A stretch of 64,000 nt of DNA from Acinetobacter courvalinii (GCF_014635545.1 NZ_BMDA01000001.1:1194739-1258738); one strand, 5' to 3'; positions 1 to 9,561 are shown, counted from the first letter of the stretch. Made by a program: numbers and translations. Notes: generated by a model from the sequence alone, not told the origin.

Positions 1-1257
1 TATCAGATCAATGATAGTTGGACATCGTATTTAAGTGCTTCACAAAGCCGTGTGGTGGTCGATGATTATTCATCCTTTGCCTGGGGGTGTTATCGTGAAA
101 CTTGTCAGACGCAAGGTAATAGTTTTGACCCGAATGGTAATTACGATATTTATGACTTTCGCAACCCAGATGACAGCTATCTCACTAATCAATTTAAGGC
201 AGGCATAAACGGTAAATTTAAGACCGGTGCATGGCTACACAACCTTAGTGCAGAATTGTCACATACAGCTAAACGTCATTCGCAATATGATCCAATAAAT
301 GAAATGGTTGGTTCAGGCAATATTTATCAGGATAGCGTAGCGTATCAACCCACTGATAAGCGTTTGGGTAATCACTATAAATCCTTACAAAGCCAGCAAA
401 CCGCATTAACGCTGATCGACCAGATTGATTTCAATACAGCTTGGTCAGTTTTAGCGGGTGGAAAGCTGCTACATTTAGATGAAAATGCCTACAAAGCAGA
501 TGGTTCCCGCATTCGGGAGACCGATTTTAACCGTTTCTTACCGCAAGTTGCAGTGATGTATCAGCCTTGGGAAGATACACATGTCTATGCGTCTTATGCC
601 AAAGGTTTAAGTGATGGTGGCCAAGCGCCGGCATCTGCCGCCAATACATCTGTAACGCTAGCGCCAATCCATTCAGCTCAATATGAACTGGGTATTAAAC
701 AACAATGGCAGGATTTACTTTTTACCGCAGCAATATTTGATTTAAAACAGGACAATCAGTATACCAATGCAGCCAATAACTATGTGGCTGAAGGTAAACA
801 GCACAACCTGGGATTGGAACTCGGCTTGCAAGGCCGTTTAAGTGATAATCTGGATATTACCTCAAGTCTGGCATTGACACGTTCACGACTCACAGATGTT
901 CAAGTAGCTGAATATAAAGGACACCAGACTCAAAATGTACCAGATGTACGTTTTGCCAGCCATTTATCGTATCAAGTGCCGCAAATTGATGGATTACGTT
1001 TATTGGCAGGTATGCAGTACAGCAGCAGTAAATATGCCAATAAAACCGGTACAGTGAAGGTGTCAGGTTATAGCGTATTTGATGCTGGTGCAGCATATAA
1101 TTTTCATGCCTATGGTTATGACAACACACTGAGATTGAATGTAGACAACGTATTCAATAAGAAATACTGGCGCGATGTCGGCAATTTTCTTGGGGATAAT
1201 TATTTATTCCTAGGTGCGCCACGTACAGCACAGCTGTCATGGACTGTTAATTTTTAA
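1..1257 (+). CDS. TonB-dependent siderophore receptor, C-terminal part
   Basis: The reading frame is open from the first base, so the N-terminus (signal peptide, TonB box, plug) lies outside the window. The visible 418 codons look like the C-terminal part of a TonB-dependent outer-membrane beta-barrel. There are alternating amphipathic strands with many aromatic residues, a late segment LRLNVDNVFNKKYW that matches the conserved penultimate barrel strand, and a final residue F preceded by SWTVN, the usual barrel assembly signal. Such receptors import ferric siderophores with energy from TonB-ExbBD. The segment YASYAKGLSDGG is typical of the siderophore-receptor subfamily. Substrate cannot be assigned. 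A hairpin terminator follows. Confidence 0.88.
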   Translation, partial: YQINDSWTSYLSASQSRVVVDDYSSFAWGCYRETCQTQGNSFDPNGNYDIYDFRNPDDSYLTNQFKAGINGKFKTGAWLHNLSAELSHTAKRHSQYDPINEMVGSGNIYQDSVAYQPTDKRLGNHYKSLQSQQTALTLIDQIDFNTAWSVLAGGKLLHLDENAYKADGSRIRETDFNRFLPQVAVMYQPWEDTHVYASYAKGLSDGGQAPASAANTSVTLAPIHSAQYELGIKQQWQDLLFTAAIFDLKQDNQYTNAANNYVAEGKQHNLGLELGLQGRLSDNLDITSSLALTRSRLTDVQVAEYKGHQTQNVPDVRFASHLSYQVPQIDGLRLLAGMQYSSSKYANKTGTVKVSGYSVFDAGAAYNFHAYGYDNTLRLNVDNVFNKKYWRDVGNFLGDNYLFLGAPRTAQLSWTVNF

Positions 1258-1288
1258 CTTGAGATAGAAAAGCTAGAAAGATACTTCA

Positions 1289-1329
1289 CGGTGTAAACTC
1301 TAAGTCATTTAAGTTTACGCCGTTTTATT
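1289..1329 (+). terminator. Rho-independent terminator after the receptor gene
   Basis: An 11-bp stem with one wobble pair (CGGTGTAAACT at 1289-1299 with AGTTTACGCCG at 1312-1322) is followed by TTTTATTT. It lies 30 bases after the receptor stop codon on the same strand. Confidence 0.75.
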
Positions 1330-1453
1330 TAGATTCGTATAAGAACATTTTAAGCTGCAAAACTGAAGTTTGGTGAGGAACAAGTCGTGGTCTTAATAAA
1401 TTAATATTATTTCGCATAATGTATATTATGTTAAATTTGATACAGGTGGCATT

Positions 1454-1467
1454 AAGTTCATAAACTT
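1454..1467. other. Candidate recombination core upstream of the recombinase operon
   Basis: AAGTTCATAAACTT is a short dyad. It resembles AAGTTCATGAACTT at 36881-36894 and the AGGTTCATGAACC core of three longer repeats in this window. It lies about 100 bases before the first recombinase gene, where the end of such an element would be expected. Assignment as an attachment site is inference. The rest of 1330-1568 is AT-rich, includes a second dyad (CATAATgtATATTATG near 1417), and shows no gene. Confidence 0.3.
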
Positions 1468-1568
1468 GTTCCCTCAACTATAATTCAGTTACTTACAGTA
1501 CAAATTAAAACAGACTTTTTTTAGTTATGTTTATATCTTAAATACTTCACAAAGTTTACAAACAGCTC

Positions 1569-2891
1569 ATGCTTTTCATAAAAACAATTCAGCTTTCAAA
1601 AAAGAAGTTTATTCAAAATCGGATAGTCTTGCTGTTTGATACCACTACCACTTCGCCATGTCTTTATCCGCTACTCTATTCCTTAACTGCTTTAAGATTT
1701 CAAAGTTTTGCTACGCAACAATCTGATATGCTCGCAATAAAGCTTTGGTATGAATTCTGGTTTTTAAAATATTCAACTTTGTTCTGTGAGTCATTTTTTT
1801 CTTCTGGATACACTCCTGAAGTCTATGTGTATGAAATAGATAATTTTATTGTTTTTCTAGAAAATAATAAAAAATTAGAAATGAATTTGATTCGACTTAG
1901 ATCAAATACTGATGTCAACTATAAGACTATTACACAACGTCTGAGGTCTGTAATTAAGTTCTTTGTTTTTCTCTTAGATGAGTATTGGAATATTAGAAAT
2001 CAGGACCTTACGATTAAAGAAATAACGAACCATAGGAAAAAAATAGATAGATTCTTATTGAATAAAAAAAAGATATTTGGAAAGTTTTCTCAACGAAGCT
2101 TAACTGTAAAAAACACTATAAATCATAGTTTTAAAAGCTTAAGCAATGATATGGTTGCTAGTCTTTATGAAGTAATTCGGCCAGATCAAAAAAACAAAAC
2201 TAATCCTAACAATCCTTTTTCAACTCAACCACATCAGCTTCGTAATTTCTTAATCATACATCTCATGCTGAATTACGGATTGAGAGTTGGTGAGCTAATG
2301 TTATTGACAGAGAAATCAATTAAAAAATCAATTAATTCTGATTCTTATAGCCTTATAGTTACAAATACTGATGATGAAAATGATACTAGGATGAGAAAGC
2401 CAAGTATTAAAAATGAACAGTCATATAGAGTTATAAAGTTGAATAAAAAGGATTATAATTTTTTAGTTATGTATATCAATTACATAAGGAGTTGTGGTGA
2501 ATCTGATATCTTGTTTACCTCTTTGAAACCACCCTACTCCCCATTAAGTTACTCTGCAATTAATATAATTTTTAACAAAATTGATAAAGTCTTCAGGTAC
2601 TTACATCCTATATATTTTGATAACAATAAGGTTGATTCTATCCACAAGATCACGCCTCATGTTTGCCGACATACCTGGGCTTATATCACATTAGCTTTTG
2701 CAATAAAAAAGTATCAAGCTAAAGGTCTAATCGACAATGACGAAAATATGCAACAAGCCCAAGAAGATCTGCGTGTATTAGGGGGTTGGAGTGCTAATAG
2801 CATAATGCCAAGCTATTACGCTAAACGCTTTATTGTAGATAGTGCAAACCTCTTAAATTTAAAACGTATATCTGAAGAATTATTGGAATGA
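1569..2891 (+). CDS. Tyrosine recombinase, first of three
   Basis: This 440-residue protein has the catalytic set of tyrosine recombinases. Arg239 is in GLRVGEL (box I), His364 and Arg367 are in PHVCRHTW, Trp407 is in GGWS (the position that is His or Trp in the family), and Tyr416 or Tyr417 is in PSYYAKR. The N-terminal 200 residues are lysine- and aromatic-rich and likely form the core-DNA-binding domain. It would cut and rejoin DNA at specific sites. It is the first gene of a tight operon with two more recombinases and a small protein, as in Tn554-type TnpABC, RIT elements and the intA-tfp-intB-srap core of strand-biased circularizing elements. The ATG at 1569 gives the full N-terminus, but no strong ribosome site is seen. 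Confidence 0.9.
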   Translation: MLFIKTIQLSKKKFIQNRIVLLFDTTTTSPCLYPLLYSLTALRFQSFATQQSDMLAIKLWYEFWFLKYSTLFCESFFSSGYTPEVYVYEIDNFIVFLENNKKLEMNLIRLRSNTDVNYKTITQRLRSVIKFFVFLLDEYWNIRNQDLTIKEITNHRKKIDRFLLNKKKIFGKFSQRSLTVKNTINHSFKSLSNDMVASLYEVIRPDQKNKTNPNNPFSTQPHQLRNFLIIHLMLNYGLRVGELMLLTEKSIKKSINSDSYSLIVTNTDDENDTRMRKPSIKNEQSYRVIKLNKKDYNFLVMYINYIRSCGESDILFTSLKPPYSPLSYSAINIIFNKIDKVFRYLHPIYFDNNKVDSIHKITPHVCRHTWAYITLAFAIKKYQAKGLIDNDENMQQAQEDLRVLGGWSANSIMPSYYAKRFIVDSANLLNLKRISEELLE

Positions 2892-2897
2892 TAAAAA

Positions 2898-4478
2898 ATG
2901 GTGCAATTTGACCTTTTTACAGAACAGGAATTTCTTCCTGTTTCAATTTTTAATGAGAAACAGCTGACAGCCCTTCAAAGTATTGATAAAAAATTACCTA
3001 AGATTGTCAAATTTTTAACTGCTGATAAATTTGATGATAAATTTATAATTTCAACAGATAACACTTGGCATTTCCATTATTCTGGAACAAAAGAAAAAAT
3101 AGATTTTTCAGCCCTTTATGAAAGTGAGGTTATATTAGCTAAATTTTTCCTTATAATGTACATTCAAAAGAACACACCATCTAATTTGAGTAATATATTT
3201 TATTCTTTTCGATTCTTAATTAAATATTTAAAAAAAAATAAGTTAGTTTTTAGTTATGAAAATTTAAAAAAAACATTGATTGAATTTGTAAAACAAGAAA
3301 AAAATTATAACACATGTTCTCATACTAAATTTTTATTGAAACTCTTAATAGTAGAAGACTTTCCGCATTTTGATATTGCTGATGATTATGAACTAGAGTT
3401 TATTCCTAGACCTAAGTCTTTTAATTCAAAATTATTCTATCAAGAATATGAGGATTGTATTGATTATGCCCTTATCTCTATGATTCAACAAGGTTTTTCT
3501 AAGTTAATTAAGGAAATAGATAAATCTAGAAAAAACATAACTAATCAAACACTTCTATACTCATCAATACTAGGATTAGTGTATGTTACAGGACTGAGAC
3601 CTGTACAATTAGCTAAATTATCAGTAGAAAACCTTAAAATAGATACGACTCGTGAAATAGATAATTTCCAGCGCTATAGCATACTAATCCCTTATGCAAA
3701 GCAAGCAAGATATGTACATGAAAAAATATCTGTAAAATTACCAGAAGAAATAGCTGAAATTATTTTCGCCTATATTAAAAGATTTAAGTTAAATCCAAAT
3801 GATAAGCTATTTGATCTTGGCGAAAATTCTGCTCGTTTCTGCTCAAATGCTATTAATACACAGTTATTCGATTTTTCCCCAGAAAATTATAGAGATGCTG
3901 TTCAGGCGGGTGAAATGATAAGACAAAAGTATTCTTATTCTGATTTTAGGCATCATGTTGGATATAGTCTAGCCATGGCAGGATCTTCAGCTGAAGAAAT
4001 AGCATATATCTTAGGCCATTCTTCTCTTGTAACCGCTAGGCATTATATTTTTTCTACGCCAGAATTAGCACAAATTAGAGCACAGGCGCTTGGCAAAAAT
4101 TCTTTATACAGACAAATGATCGCTATACTCCTCACAGGAAGACTAGTTTATAAGAAAGATTGGAACCAAAAAAAGGTTTTAGGTAATCTTGGTAGTACAA
4201 TTCATTACGATATTGGTGGGTGCTCTTATGTAGAAAAGTGTTTATTCCAGCCTGTTCGGAACTGTTACGGTTGTATGTATTTTCATCCCTTTATCGATGC
4301 TAATCACAGCAAAGTTTTAGAAGATATTCAAAACGAAATTAATGATTTAATTAAACTATCTGATGGTATAGGTGTATCTAGGAATCCATTGATTAGAGTT
4401 CATGAATCAACTAAATTTGAAATTGAATCCGTAATTGCTCGTTGTGCAATACACAAGGGTGATATTTATGAATCTTGA
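2898..4478 (+). CDS. Tyrosine recombinase, second of three
   Basis: A 526-residue tyrosine-recombinase-fold protein that starts six bases after the previous stop. Arg234 (TGLRPVQL), Arg351 (SDFRHH), His374 (LGHSS) and Tyr383 (RHYIF) are present. The first His of the HxxR box is replaced by Ser348, so catalysis may be altered. A C-terminal extension carries a Cys cluster (C442, C448, C456, C459) that could bind zinc. A Cys-rich tail is also present in the third recombinase, suggesting a shared DNA-binding or assembly module. Its 3' end overlaps the third gene by 11 bases, so translation is probably coupled. Confidence 0.88.
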   Translation: MVQFDLFTEQEFLPVSIFNEKQLTALQSIDKKLPKIVKFLTADKFDDKFIISTDNTWHFHYSGTKEKIDFSALYESEVILAKFFLIMYIQKNTPSNLSNIFYSFRFLIKYLKKNKLVFSYENLKKTLIEFVKQEKNYNTCSHTKFLLKLLIVEDFPHFDIADDYELEFIPRPKSFNSKLFYQEYEDCIDYALISMIQQGFSKLIKEIDKSRKNITNQTLLYSSILGLVYVTGLRPVQLAKLSVENLKIDTTREIDNFQRYSILIPYAKQARYVHEKISVKLPEEIAEIIFAYIKRFKLNPNDKLFDLGENSARFCSNAINTQLFDFSPENYRDAVQAGEMIRQKYSYSDFRHHVGYSLAMAGSSAEEIAYILGHSSLVTARHYIFSTPELAQIRAQALGKNSLYRQMIAILLTGRLVYKKDWNQKKVLGNLGSTIHYDIGGCSYVEKCLFQPVRNCYGCMYFHPFIDANHSKVLEDIQNEINDLIKLSDGIGVSRNPLIRVHESTKFEIESVIARCAIHKGDIYES

Positions 4479-6786
4479 AAAATATCAAGCTTTTATAGAA
4501 GAACAGAAAGTTTTTTTTGAGGAAAATATCAAACCAAAGTTTAAATGGTTATGGAGTGATCCGGAATGGGCTGGAGGTACTATTGGTTCAGGCTGGTTAC
4601 TTTCACGTAGTGGAAAAACACACTTTTCATTTCAAACAACGAAAAGGATGAAAGGCATTGAAGATCTTTCAATAGATATAACATACCAAGAGTTCATTAA
4701 AGCCATAATGGTTCTTAGTTATAGAAAAGCTAATTCAAAAACTTCACCACAAAAATTATATGCCGAAGTTCTGGTGCTCAAGCGTTGGTATAGTGAATTA
4801 TGTAAAACGAATCCAGTGAACACTCACCCCTGCTTCTTATCCACATTAACTTTAGAAAACTCATTTAAAGTACTAGCTGAAAACTCGAGCAAAACAAACC
4901 TTCCTGATCATGCGGGTACGTATCTTAGATTACAAGAAATGCTAAATCACTATGCTTTTACCGAAAAAACATTGGAATTTTCTCAAAAATATCTATATAT
5001 AAATGCAAAAAATAGAACACCAAATGCAAAGAAAACAAAAGCATTAATAGACCAGTTGGAATTAGATGAGGATGATATTGATAAGGAAAAACTCATTTCT
5101 ATCCGTACATTTATCAATATTGCCTCACTAATAAATTTATGCGAAAGAAATAGCGAGAAAATCATTCTTAACTTTTTATTATTACTTATAGTTACGGGTA
5201 TGAGATCAACAGAAGTACTTCTTTTAAAAACAGATGCATTGATTAAACAGCCTCTACTAGATCCAATAACTAAAGAACAATTAACTTTAGATGGTATCAA
5301 GCAATATACATTAGGGATTCAATATCATGGAGCAAAAGGTGCAGGATTTAGAATACATTGGGTTGAGCCACTAGCTGTAAGCCTTGTTGAAACAATTTTT
5401 CAATCGGTGATAGAACTAACAAAAGAGTCTAGAGAGCATCTTCAATATATTAGATCAAAAAATTGCTCTGATTTTTTACCCAAACTAATTGATGAGATTA
5501 GAGAAGATTTTATTGAGTTAGACGATTTTGTCGGTTCAATTTTTAATATTGCAATTCATAAAAAAACCAGAAGCTACATTACTACGGCTGCTAAAAATAT
5601 TCCAATTTTTAAAGAAGTTTATGTCAAAAAAAACAACAAAACTGATAAGTATTATTTAAAGAAAGACATAAATGAATTTATAAAAAATATAGCAAATTAT
5701 GATTCTGAGTTTCCAATAGATCATGTATTTAACTATGAAGGAAGAATAGAAAAAATTGCTTTTGAAGATTTACTTTTTATTCATGAATTTAAATCAACTT
5801 CATTAAAAAGATTTTTTAGCTTTAAAGCTAATGTAATTCCTTTTCAAACTATAAATATAAATAACTTTTTAGGCGGTGGTGAAAGCCTGTCAATATTTCA
5901 GAAGTATAATTTACTAGAAAATGATAAAGAATATTCTAGGTTAGGTTCTCATATTCCACGGCATAATATTAATACTTTTTTGGCCCTCAGTGGTTTGTCT
6001 GAACATTTGCAAGCCATGCTTATGGGACGTGTTGATATAAAGCAAAATCAATATTATCATCATCTAGCTTTAAAGCAACGTAAAATAGCAACAAGTGTTT
6101 TAGAAAAATATCAACTAGAAAGTTATAGAAAAAATACACAAGAAGTCAAAATAGAGCCTCCAGTCGATACCATTAAAAAAGATGGGTTAATGTTTTTTTC
6201 AGAGAAATTAGACCTGGAAAACAATATCAAAATGAATTTACAGTCTTTTGATTCAAAGAATGAAGTTGCTAATTACATTAAAAAATCATTCTTTGATGAA
6301 TACTTTGAAGACATCACTCAATCGTTCAATGAATTAACGAAGACTAATGAAAAAGATGCAGAAGAGTTAGTCCAGCGTCATGGAAATTTACATCCCTTAC
6401 CTTTTGGCGGCTGTATGCGTGAAATAGCAGTCCATGATTGCCCTAAACGTCTATCCTGCCAATCAGGTGATCAATGTGGAAACTTTGCATTGACTGGTCG
6501 TAAAGGAGAATTACAAGCCTTGCAGCATACGTTAGATAAATTACTTGGCGAATTTTCACATATAGAGAAAATAGTAGTTCATGATCTATCTTATAGCGAA
6601 ATGCTTGAGGATTTACGTCAAAAAATACTTTTTTTAAGTGACTTAAAGACAAAAGCACTTAATAGACAGAATAGTTTAACTCCTATTCCTATTTTTCCTT
6701 ATGGTGATACGATCACTAAATTACCAACAACCTTAAGTGAACTATTCGCTATAGAACAGCAAAAAATTGAAACTAAGGAAGCTTGA
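4468..6786 (+). CDS. Large tyrosine recombinase, third of three
   Basis: A 772-residue recombinase, the largest of the trio. Box I is TGMRSTEVLLL, box II contains HIPRH, and the candidate nucleophile is in QNQYYHH. The His/Trp position is replaced by Arg (LMGRVD). About 150 residues lie between boxes I and II, far more than in simple integrases. A C-terminal Cys cluster (GGCMREIAVHDC, then LSCQSGDQC) looks like a zinc module. I chose the ATG at 4468 because AAGGGTGA precedes it and it overlaps the end of the second recombinase; the frame could open at 4435. The size order (small, middle, large, then a small helper) suits a multi-recombinase mobile element rather than a phage integrase. Confidence 0.86.
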   Translation: MNLEKYQAFIEEQKVFFEENIKPKFKWLWSDPEWAGGTIGSGWLLSRSGKTHFSFQTTKRMKGIEDLSIDITYQEFIKAIMVLSYRKANSKTSPQKLYAEVLVLKRWYSELCKTNPVNTHPCFLSTLTLENSFKVLAENSSKTNLPDHAGTYLRLQEMLNHYAFTEKTLEFSQKYLYINAKNRTPNAKKTKALIDQLELDEDDIDKEKLISIRTFINIASLINLCERNSEKIILNFLLLLIVTGMRSTEVLLLKTDALIKQPLLDPITKEQLTLDGIKQYTLGIQYHGAKGAGFRIHWVEPLAVSLVETIFQSVIELTKESREHLQYIRSKNCSDFLPKLIDEIREDFIELDDFVGSIFNIAIHKKTRSYITTAAKNIPIFKEVYVKKNNKTDKYYLKKDINEFIKNIANYDSEFPIDHVFNYEGRIEKIAFEDLLFIHEFKSTSLKRFFSFKANVIPFQTININNFLGGGESLSIFQKYNLLENDKEYSRLGSHIPRHNINTFLALSGLSEHLQAMLMGRVDIKQNQYYHHLALKQRKIATSVLEKYQLESYRKNTQEVKIEPPVDTIKKDGLMFFSEKLDLENNIKMNLQSFDSKNEVANYIKKSFFDEYFEDITQSFNELTKTNEKDAEELVQRHGNLHPLPFGGCMREIAVHDCPKRLSCQSGDQCGNFALTGRKGELQALQHTLDKLLGEFSHIEKIVVHDLSYSEMLEDLRQKILFLSDLKTKALNRQNSLTPIPIFPYGDTITKLPTTLSELFAIEQQKIETKEA

Positions 6787-6787
6787 T

Positions 6788-7225
6788 ATGTTACGTGGTA
6801 AACAATTGGATGAAGTTATCGAACAAGAATTACAAATGATGTTGGTTGAAGGTTTTGAGAAATCCCCTATTTCACATAAAGTTCTTCATAGTCGCTTAAC
6901 AGCTAAGGGGTATATATCAGGTGGGTTAAGTACTTTAAGTTCAGCGGAACGGAAGAAGCTCATATCTCTGTATGTATCTGAGCAGATTTCGCCACTGTAC
7001 CTGAAGACTAAAGAGCAGCAACTTTATGTGAATAAAAAGACAAGACAGGCTCTTACTGATACCAATAAAAATTTACGCATACAGATTGATAATTTGGAAT
7101 CACAACTTCATCAGAATACAGAAACACTTATAAATATTATCGAAGAAGTAAAACTAAGAACGAACTTAAAAGTAGATCATCTTTTGGCACCACATTTGTT
7201 GAAGAAATATTTAGAAAATAAATAA
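6788..7225 (+). CDS. Small coiled-coil protein of the recombinase operon
   Basis: A charged 145-residue protein, two bases after the third recombinase stop, with AAGGAAG as its ribosome site. Residues 70 to 125 have a heptad-like pattern (TRQALTDTNKNLRIQ, then IDNLESQLHQNTETL) that suggests a coiled coil. No enzyme motif is visible. By position it matches the small fourth gene of such elements: TnpC in Tn554, which affects transposition frequency and orientation, and srap in strand-biased circularizing elements. Function by analogy only. The last predicted gene of this operon; the next gene is convergent. Confidence 0.72.
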   Translation: MLRGKQLDEVIEQELQMMLVEGFEKSPISHKVLHSRLTAKGYISGGLSTLSSAERKKLISLYVSEQISPLYLKTKEQQLYVNKKTRQALTDTNKNLRIQIDNLESQLHQNTETLINIIEEVKLRTNLKVDHLLAPHLLKKYLENK

Positions 7226-7383
7226 TTTATTTGGTGAATAACGTTGTTCAATGACACACTAAAAGTCTATTTGAATATGAACTAAACCAACAAAGGCTGA
7301 AGATTTCTTCTAAAATAGATTTGTGTAACAAAGCCAATTTATTACAAATAATGAAAATCTAAAGCTTATTTTTTGTTTTCTAT

Positions 7384-7857
7384 TCAAGTTGATTTTTGAG
7401 CTTCATATGTTTGAATAGATTGCTTCAGTTCTAAAATTGGAAGGTACAGCTGATCCTTAAAGCCTATTTTTTTCATGAATGCCCTGCAATCAGAATTAGG
7501 ACATTCTATTTCTAAAAACTCATAACCAAATTTTTCACCAAATAAGCATAAATATTTAAGAAAGGCTGTTCCATGTCCTTTATTTCTATGATGAAATGAT
7601 AGTCGGGCAACAATAATATATTTGCTGTTAGCCTTCTTATAACCATGCTCTCCAAATCGAATATAAAATTCATTAGGTTTTCCAATTGATGACCTCCCTG
7701 CAAAAAAACTTGTGAAACATTTAGTTTTTCCGTCCAACTCCCTTATAGTAAAATGAGTTTTTTTCTTTGAGTATTTAAGCCTATCAACAAGGAAGCTTTC
7801 CAGAGTTTCTGAAATAGCATTCCGTTCAGTATCATCATTCACAATATTATTATTCAT
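7384..7857 (-). CDS. GNAT-family acetyltransferase-like protein
   Basis: A 157-residue protein whose second half fits the GNAT fold. The acetyl-CoA pyrophosphate loop is RNKGHGTAFL, a strand-helix EFLEIECPNSDCRAF follows, and a late FMKKIGFKD matches the usual motif B end. The first 50 residues are lysine-rich and unassigned. GNAT enzymes transfer an acetyl group to amines of small molecules, peptides or proteins; no substrate can be proposed. It stands alone, convergent with the recombinase operon. Low GC content like the rest of the island. Confidence 0.6.
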   Translation of the reverse strand: MNNNIVNDDTERNAISETLESFLVDRLKYSKKKTHFTIRELDGKTKCFTSFFAGRSSIGKPNEFYIRFGEHGYKKANSKYIIVARLSFHHRNKGHGTAFLKYLCLFGEKFGYEFLEIECPNSDCRAFMKKIGFKDQLYLPILELKQSIQTYEAQKST

Positions 7858-8039
7858 AATACAATAAGTCCTTTCTTTATATCTTGTTTATGATACTGAT
7901 GTCTTCTTCTAGAATTATGCTTCCAGCTCTTTGCAACTTTATAGACATAAACAGGTAAGGCGGTACCTCGTACAACCACGCACTGCATCAGCAACAATGT
8001 CGTACTGCTGATCAGTAATTGTTTAAATCGAAATTTCAT
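7854..8039 (-). pseudogene. Possible transposase or exported-peptide remnant
   Basis: A 61-codon open frame overlapping the start of the GNAT-like gene by four bases. The middle part (MQCVVVRGTALPVYVYKV) recalls the strand region of IS4-family transposases, where similar VxxxGxALPVY segments occur, but nothing else of such a gene is present. The first 20 residues could also pass as a signal peptide. I favour a decayed insertion-sequence fragment. Confidence 0.22.
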
Positions 8040-8131
8040 TTTAATGATCCTTGCATCTTCTACGGGCTTTTGCTGCCCGCAAGAAGTGCTCGTGTAAAAT
8101 ATTTATTGATTTTTTAATCGCTTCACATCGA

Positions 8132-8740
8132 TTATTGATAATGTTCAGCTGAAAGCAGCTGACGGATTTCACTGGCCATTTGTGGACTACGCCAAGGAAA
8201 TAGTACTTTTAGACTGTAATTTGATTTGAATGGATCTCGTGTGCCGATATTGACTTGAAACTCTCGTTTCATCGGTGTCCGATGCTCTTGCTGATTAACA
8301 TGAATTCCCATCATCGGATTACTGATCACAGTGGTCGTAGTTCTGAAGCGATCTTCAACCAAGTTGTAATGTCCTACAGAGGTAATGTAGTCAAAAGAAT
8401 ATTTGACTAGGCGTTGATCCGGCTGATCAAACAGGATGATGGTTTTGTCCTGACTATTAATCCAGACACCACGATTTTGATAGTTAAAAGTTTCCCCTTG
8501 GCGTTTCAGTTGCTCGGTCATCCCATCAAAATATGTATTTCCATATTGATAGAGATAGTAAATGATCACAAACCAAAACAGGTCAAAGCCAAAGAAGATA
8601 TAAGCGAAAGCACCAAAAGAAAAGATTTTGGCAACAATCAGAAAGATCACAATTGGCAAAACTACACATTTTAAAAATAGTTTGGATTTCTGTGGACGGT
8701 TTTCGATTGGAATGATTTTAGGTTTCGTTAATTCAGTCAT
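8132..8740 (-). CDS. Membrane protein of unknown function
   Basis: About 202 residues from the ATG at 8740, which has GGGAA upstream; in-frame ATGs at 8755 and 8761 would add a few residues. Two hydrophobic segments near residues 24-48 and 52-68 (CVVLPIVIFLIVAKIF, then FGFDLFWFVIIYYLYQY) form a membrane hairpin. A C-terminal domain of about 120 residues, rich in beta strands (NRGVWINSQDKTIILFDQ, then FDYITSVGHYNLVEDRF), follows; it looks like a PH-like or immunoglobulin-like sheet. I do not recognise the family. It is less AT-rich than its neighbours and may be native chromosome left between island pieces. Confidence 0.65.
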   Translation of the reverse strand: MTELTKPKIIPIENRPQKSKLFLKCVVLPIVIFLIVAKIFSFGAFAYIFFGFDLFWFVIIYYLYQYGNTYFDGMTEQLKRQGETFNYQNRGVWINSQDKTIILFDQPDQRLVKYSFDYITSVGHYNLVEDRFRTTTTVISNPMMGIHVNQQEHRTPMKREFQVNIGTRDPFKSNYSLKVLFPWRSPQMASEIRQLLSAEHYQ

Positions 8741-9027
8741 GGTTGTTTCCCGCATATTCAATGCAATTCACAATCACCAGCAGATATAAAAAGTTCTATT
8801 TTTTATAGGCGTGACTTAGCCATCCACCGTTGGATTGTTCTTGTAAAAATGATGTTTTAATAGAGACGAATAATAAGATTAGCCGTCAAGCCCTCGTTGA
8901 AAATTACAACAAGGTTGAACATGGGGTGAGCCAAAAATCAGAAAAGATAGATACAACATGTGAAGCTCCTTGAATCTTAAGAAGTTCTGCCATATCACTG
9001 TCAAATAATGGTGGCAGAACAAAAGAG

Positions 9028-9198
9028 GGTTGACAGACTGGGATCCAAGGAACCAGCACACCCGAAGGTGTCCCCCTTCTGTCCTACCATAAAGATAAAA
9101 GGGGGACGAGAAGGTCCACAAAAAATAGGCGAGCTATTTTCTGTGCTGGATCAACGGTCTGTCAAAACCGACTGGCAATGTAGGCCAGCGAGCCCATA
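9028..9198 (+). ncRNA. Candidate structured RNA
   Basis: Nested complementary segments suggest a folded transcript. TTGACAGAC (about 9030-9038) pairs with GTCTGTCAA (about 9158-9166), and CCAGCACA (9053-9060) pairs with TGTGCTGG (9142-9149). Inside are two hairpins: GTCCCCCTT (9070-9078) with AAGGGGGAC (9099-9107), and AAAATAG with CTATTTT around GCGAG (9123-9140). A fourth hairpin, CTGGC-GCCAG (9172-9188), follows. The whole sits in a 922-base gap without a credible gene and is richer in G and C than its surroundings. The family is not recognised: it does not look like 6S RNA, tmRNA or RNase P RNA. The strand is uncertain because the fold is nearly symmetric. Confidence 0.45.
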
Positions 9199-9348
9199 TT
9201 AATTTCATCTAACGTTTTAGTCAATTTTACCTGCACTAAAATCTAGACAATTAGTTACGGCCTTGTATTATCTCAAACATAGTTATGCCCTTCAAAAAAC
9301 ATTTCAATAACTGTCAGAAGAGTTAACTGAGCAAAATTCTTTTCTTGA

Positions 9349-9561
9349 TCTAGATATTCTAGATTTTCGCGACTAACGCTAGTTGGAGAAGGAATCACAA
9401 GTAGATTCCAAAAACATGGGGAAGTTAAAGCATTGGAAGATTTAAAAGGACAATTTCCTGATATCCAGTTTCAAATTGAACAAGTTAAAGCAATAAAAAG
9501 CAGAGAAATTAGTAACTTTCAAGTAAAAGTGAATGCTATGAAGTCGTTGATAGTTTTTTAG
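9349..9561 (+). pseudogene. 3' remnant of an unidentified gene
   Basis: A frame open for 70 codons without a plausible start, ending in TAG. The translation reads like real protein (LTLVGEGITSRFQKHGEV, then ALEDLKGQFPDIQFQIEQVK) and has the base composition of its neighbours. It lies 123 bases before the large STAND gene on the same strand. Family unknown; probably the tail of a gene lost during island rearrangement. Flanking sequence from 9200 to 9348 and 9562 to 9683 shows nothing else. Confidence 0.35.

Noticed and set aside
1258-1568. Search for a tRNA gene as the island target
   Set aside because: No cloverleaf or tRNA-like 3' end is visible at either island edge.
9028-9198. RNA fold considered as retron msr-msd, 6S RNA or phage C4 RNA
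   Set aside because: No reverse transcriptase gene is near, and sequence landmarks of 6S and C4 RNA were not recognised. Kept only as an unassigned candidate.
8879-9202. Open frames of 64 and 80 codons on both strands across the RNA candidate
   Set aside because: Opposed frames over the same palindromic DNA, with no ribosome site and low-complexity translations.
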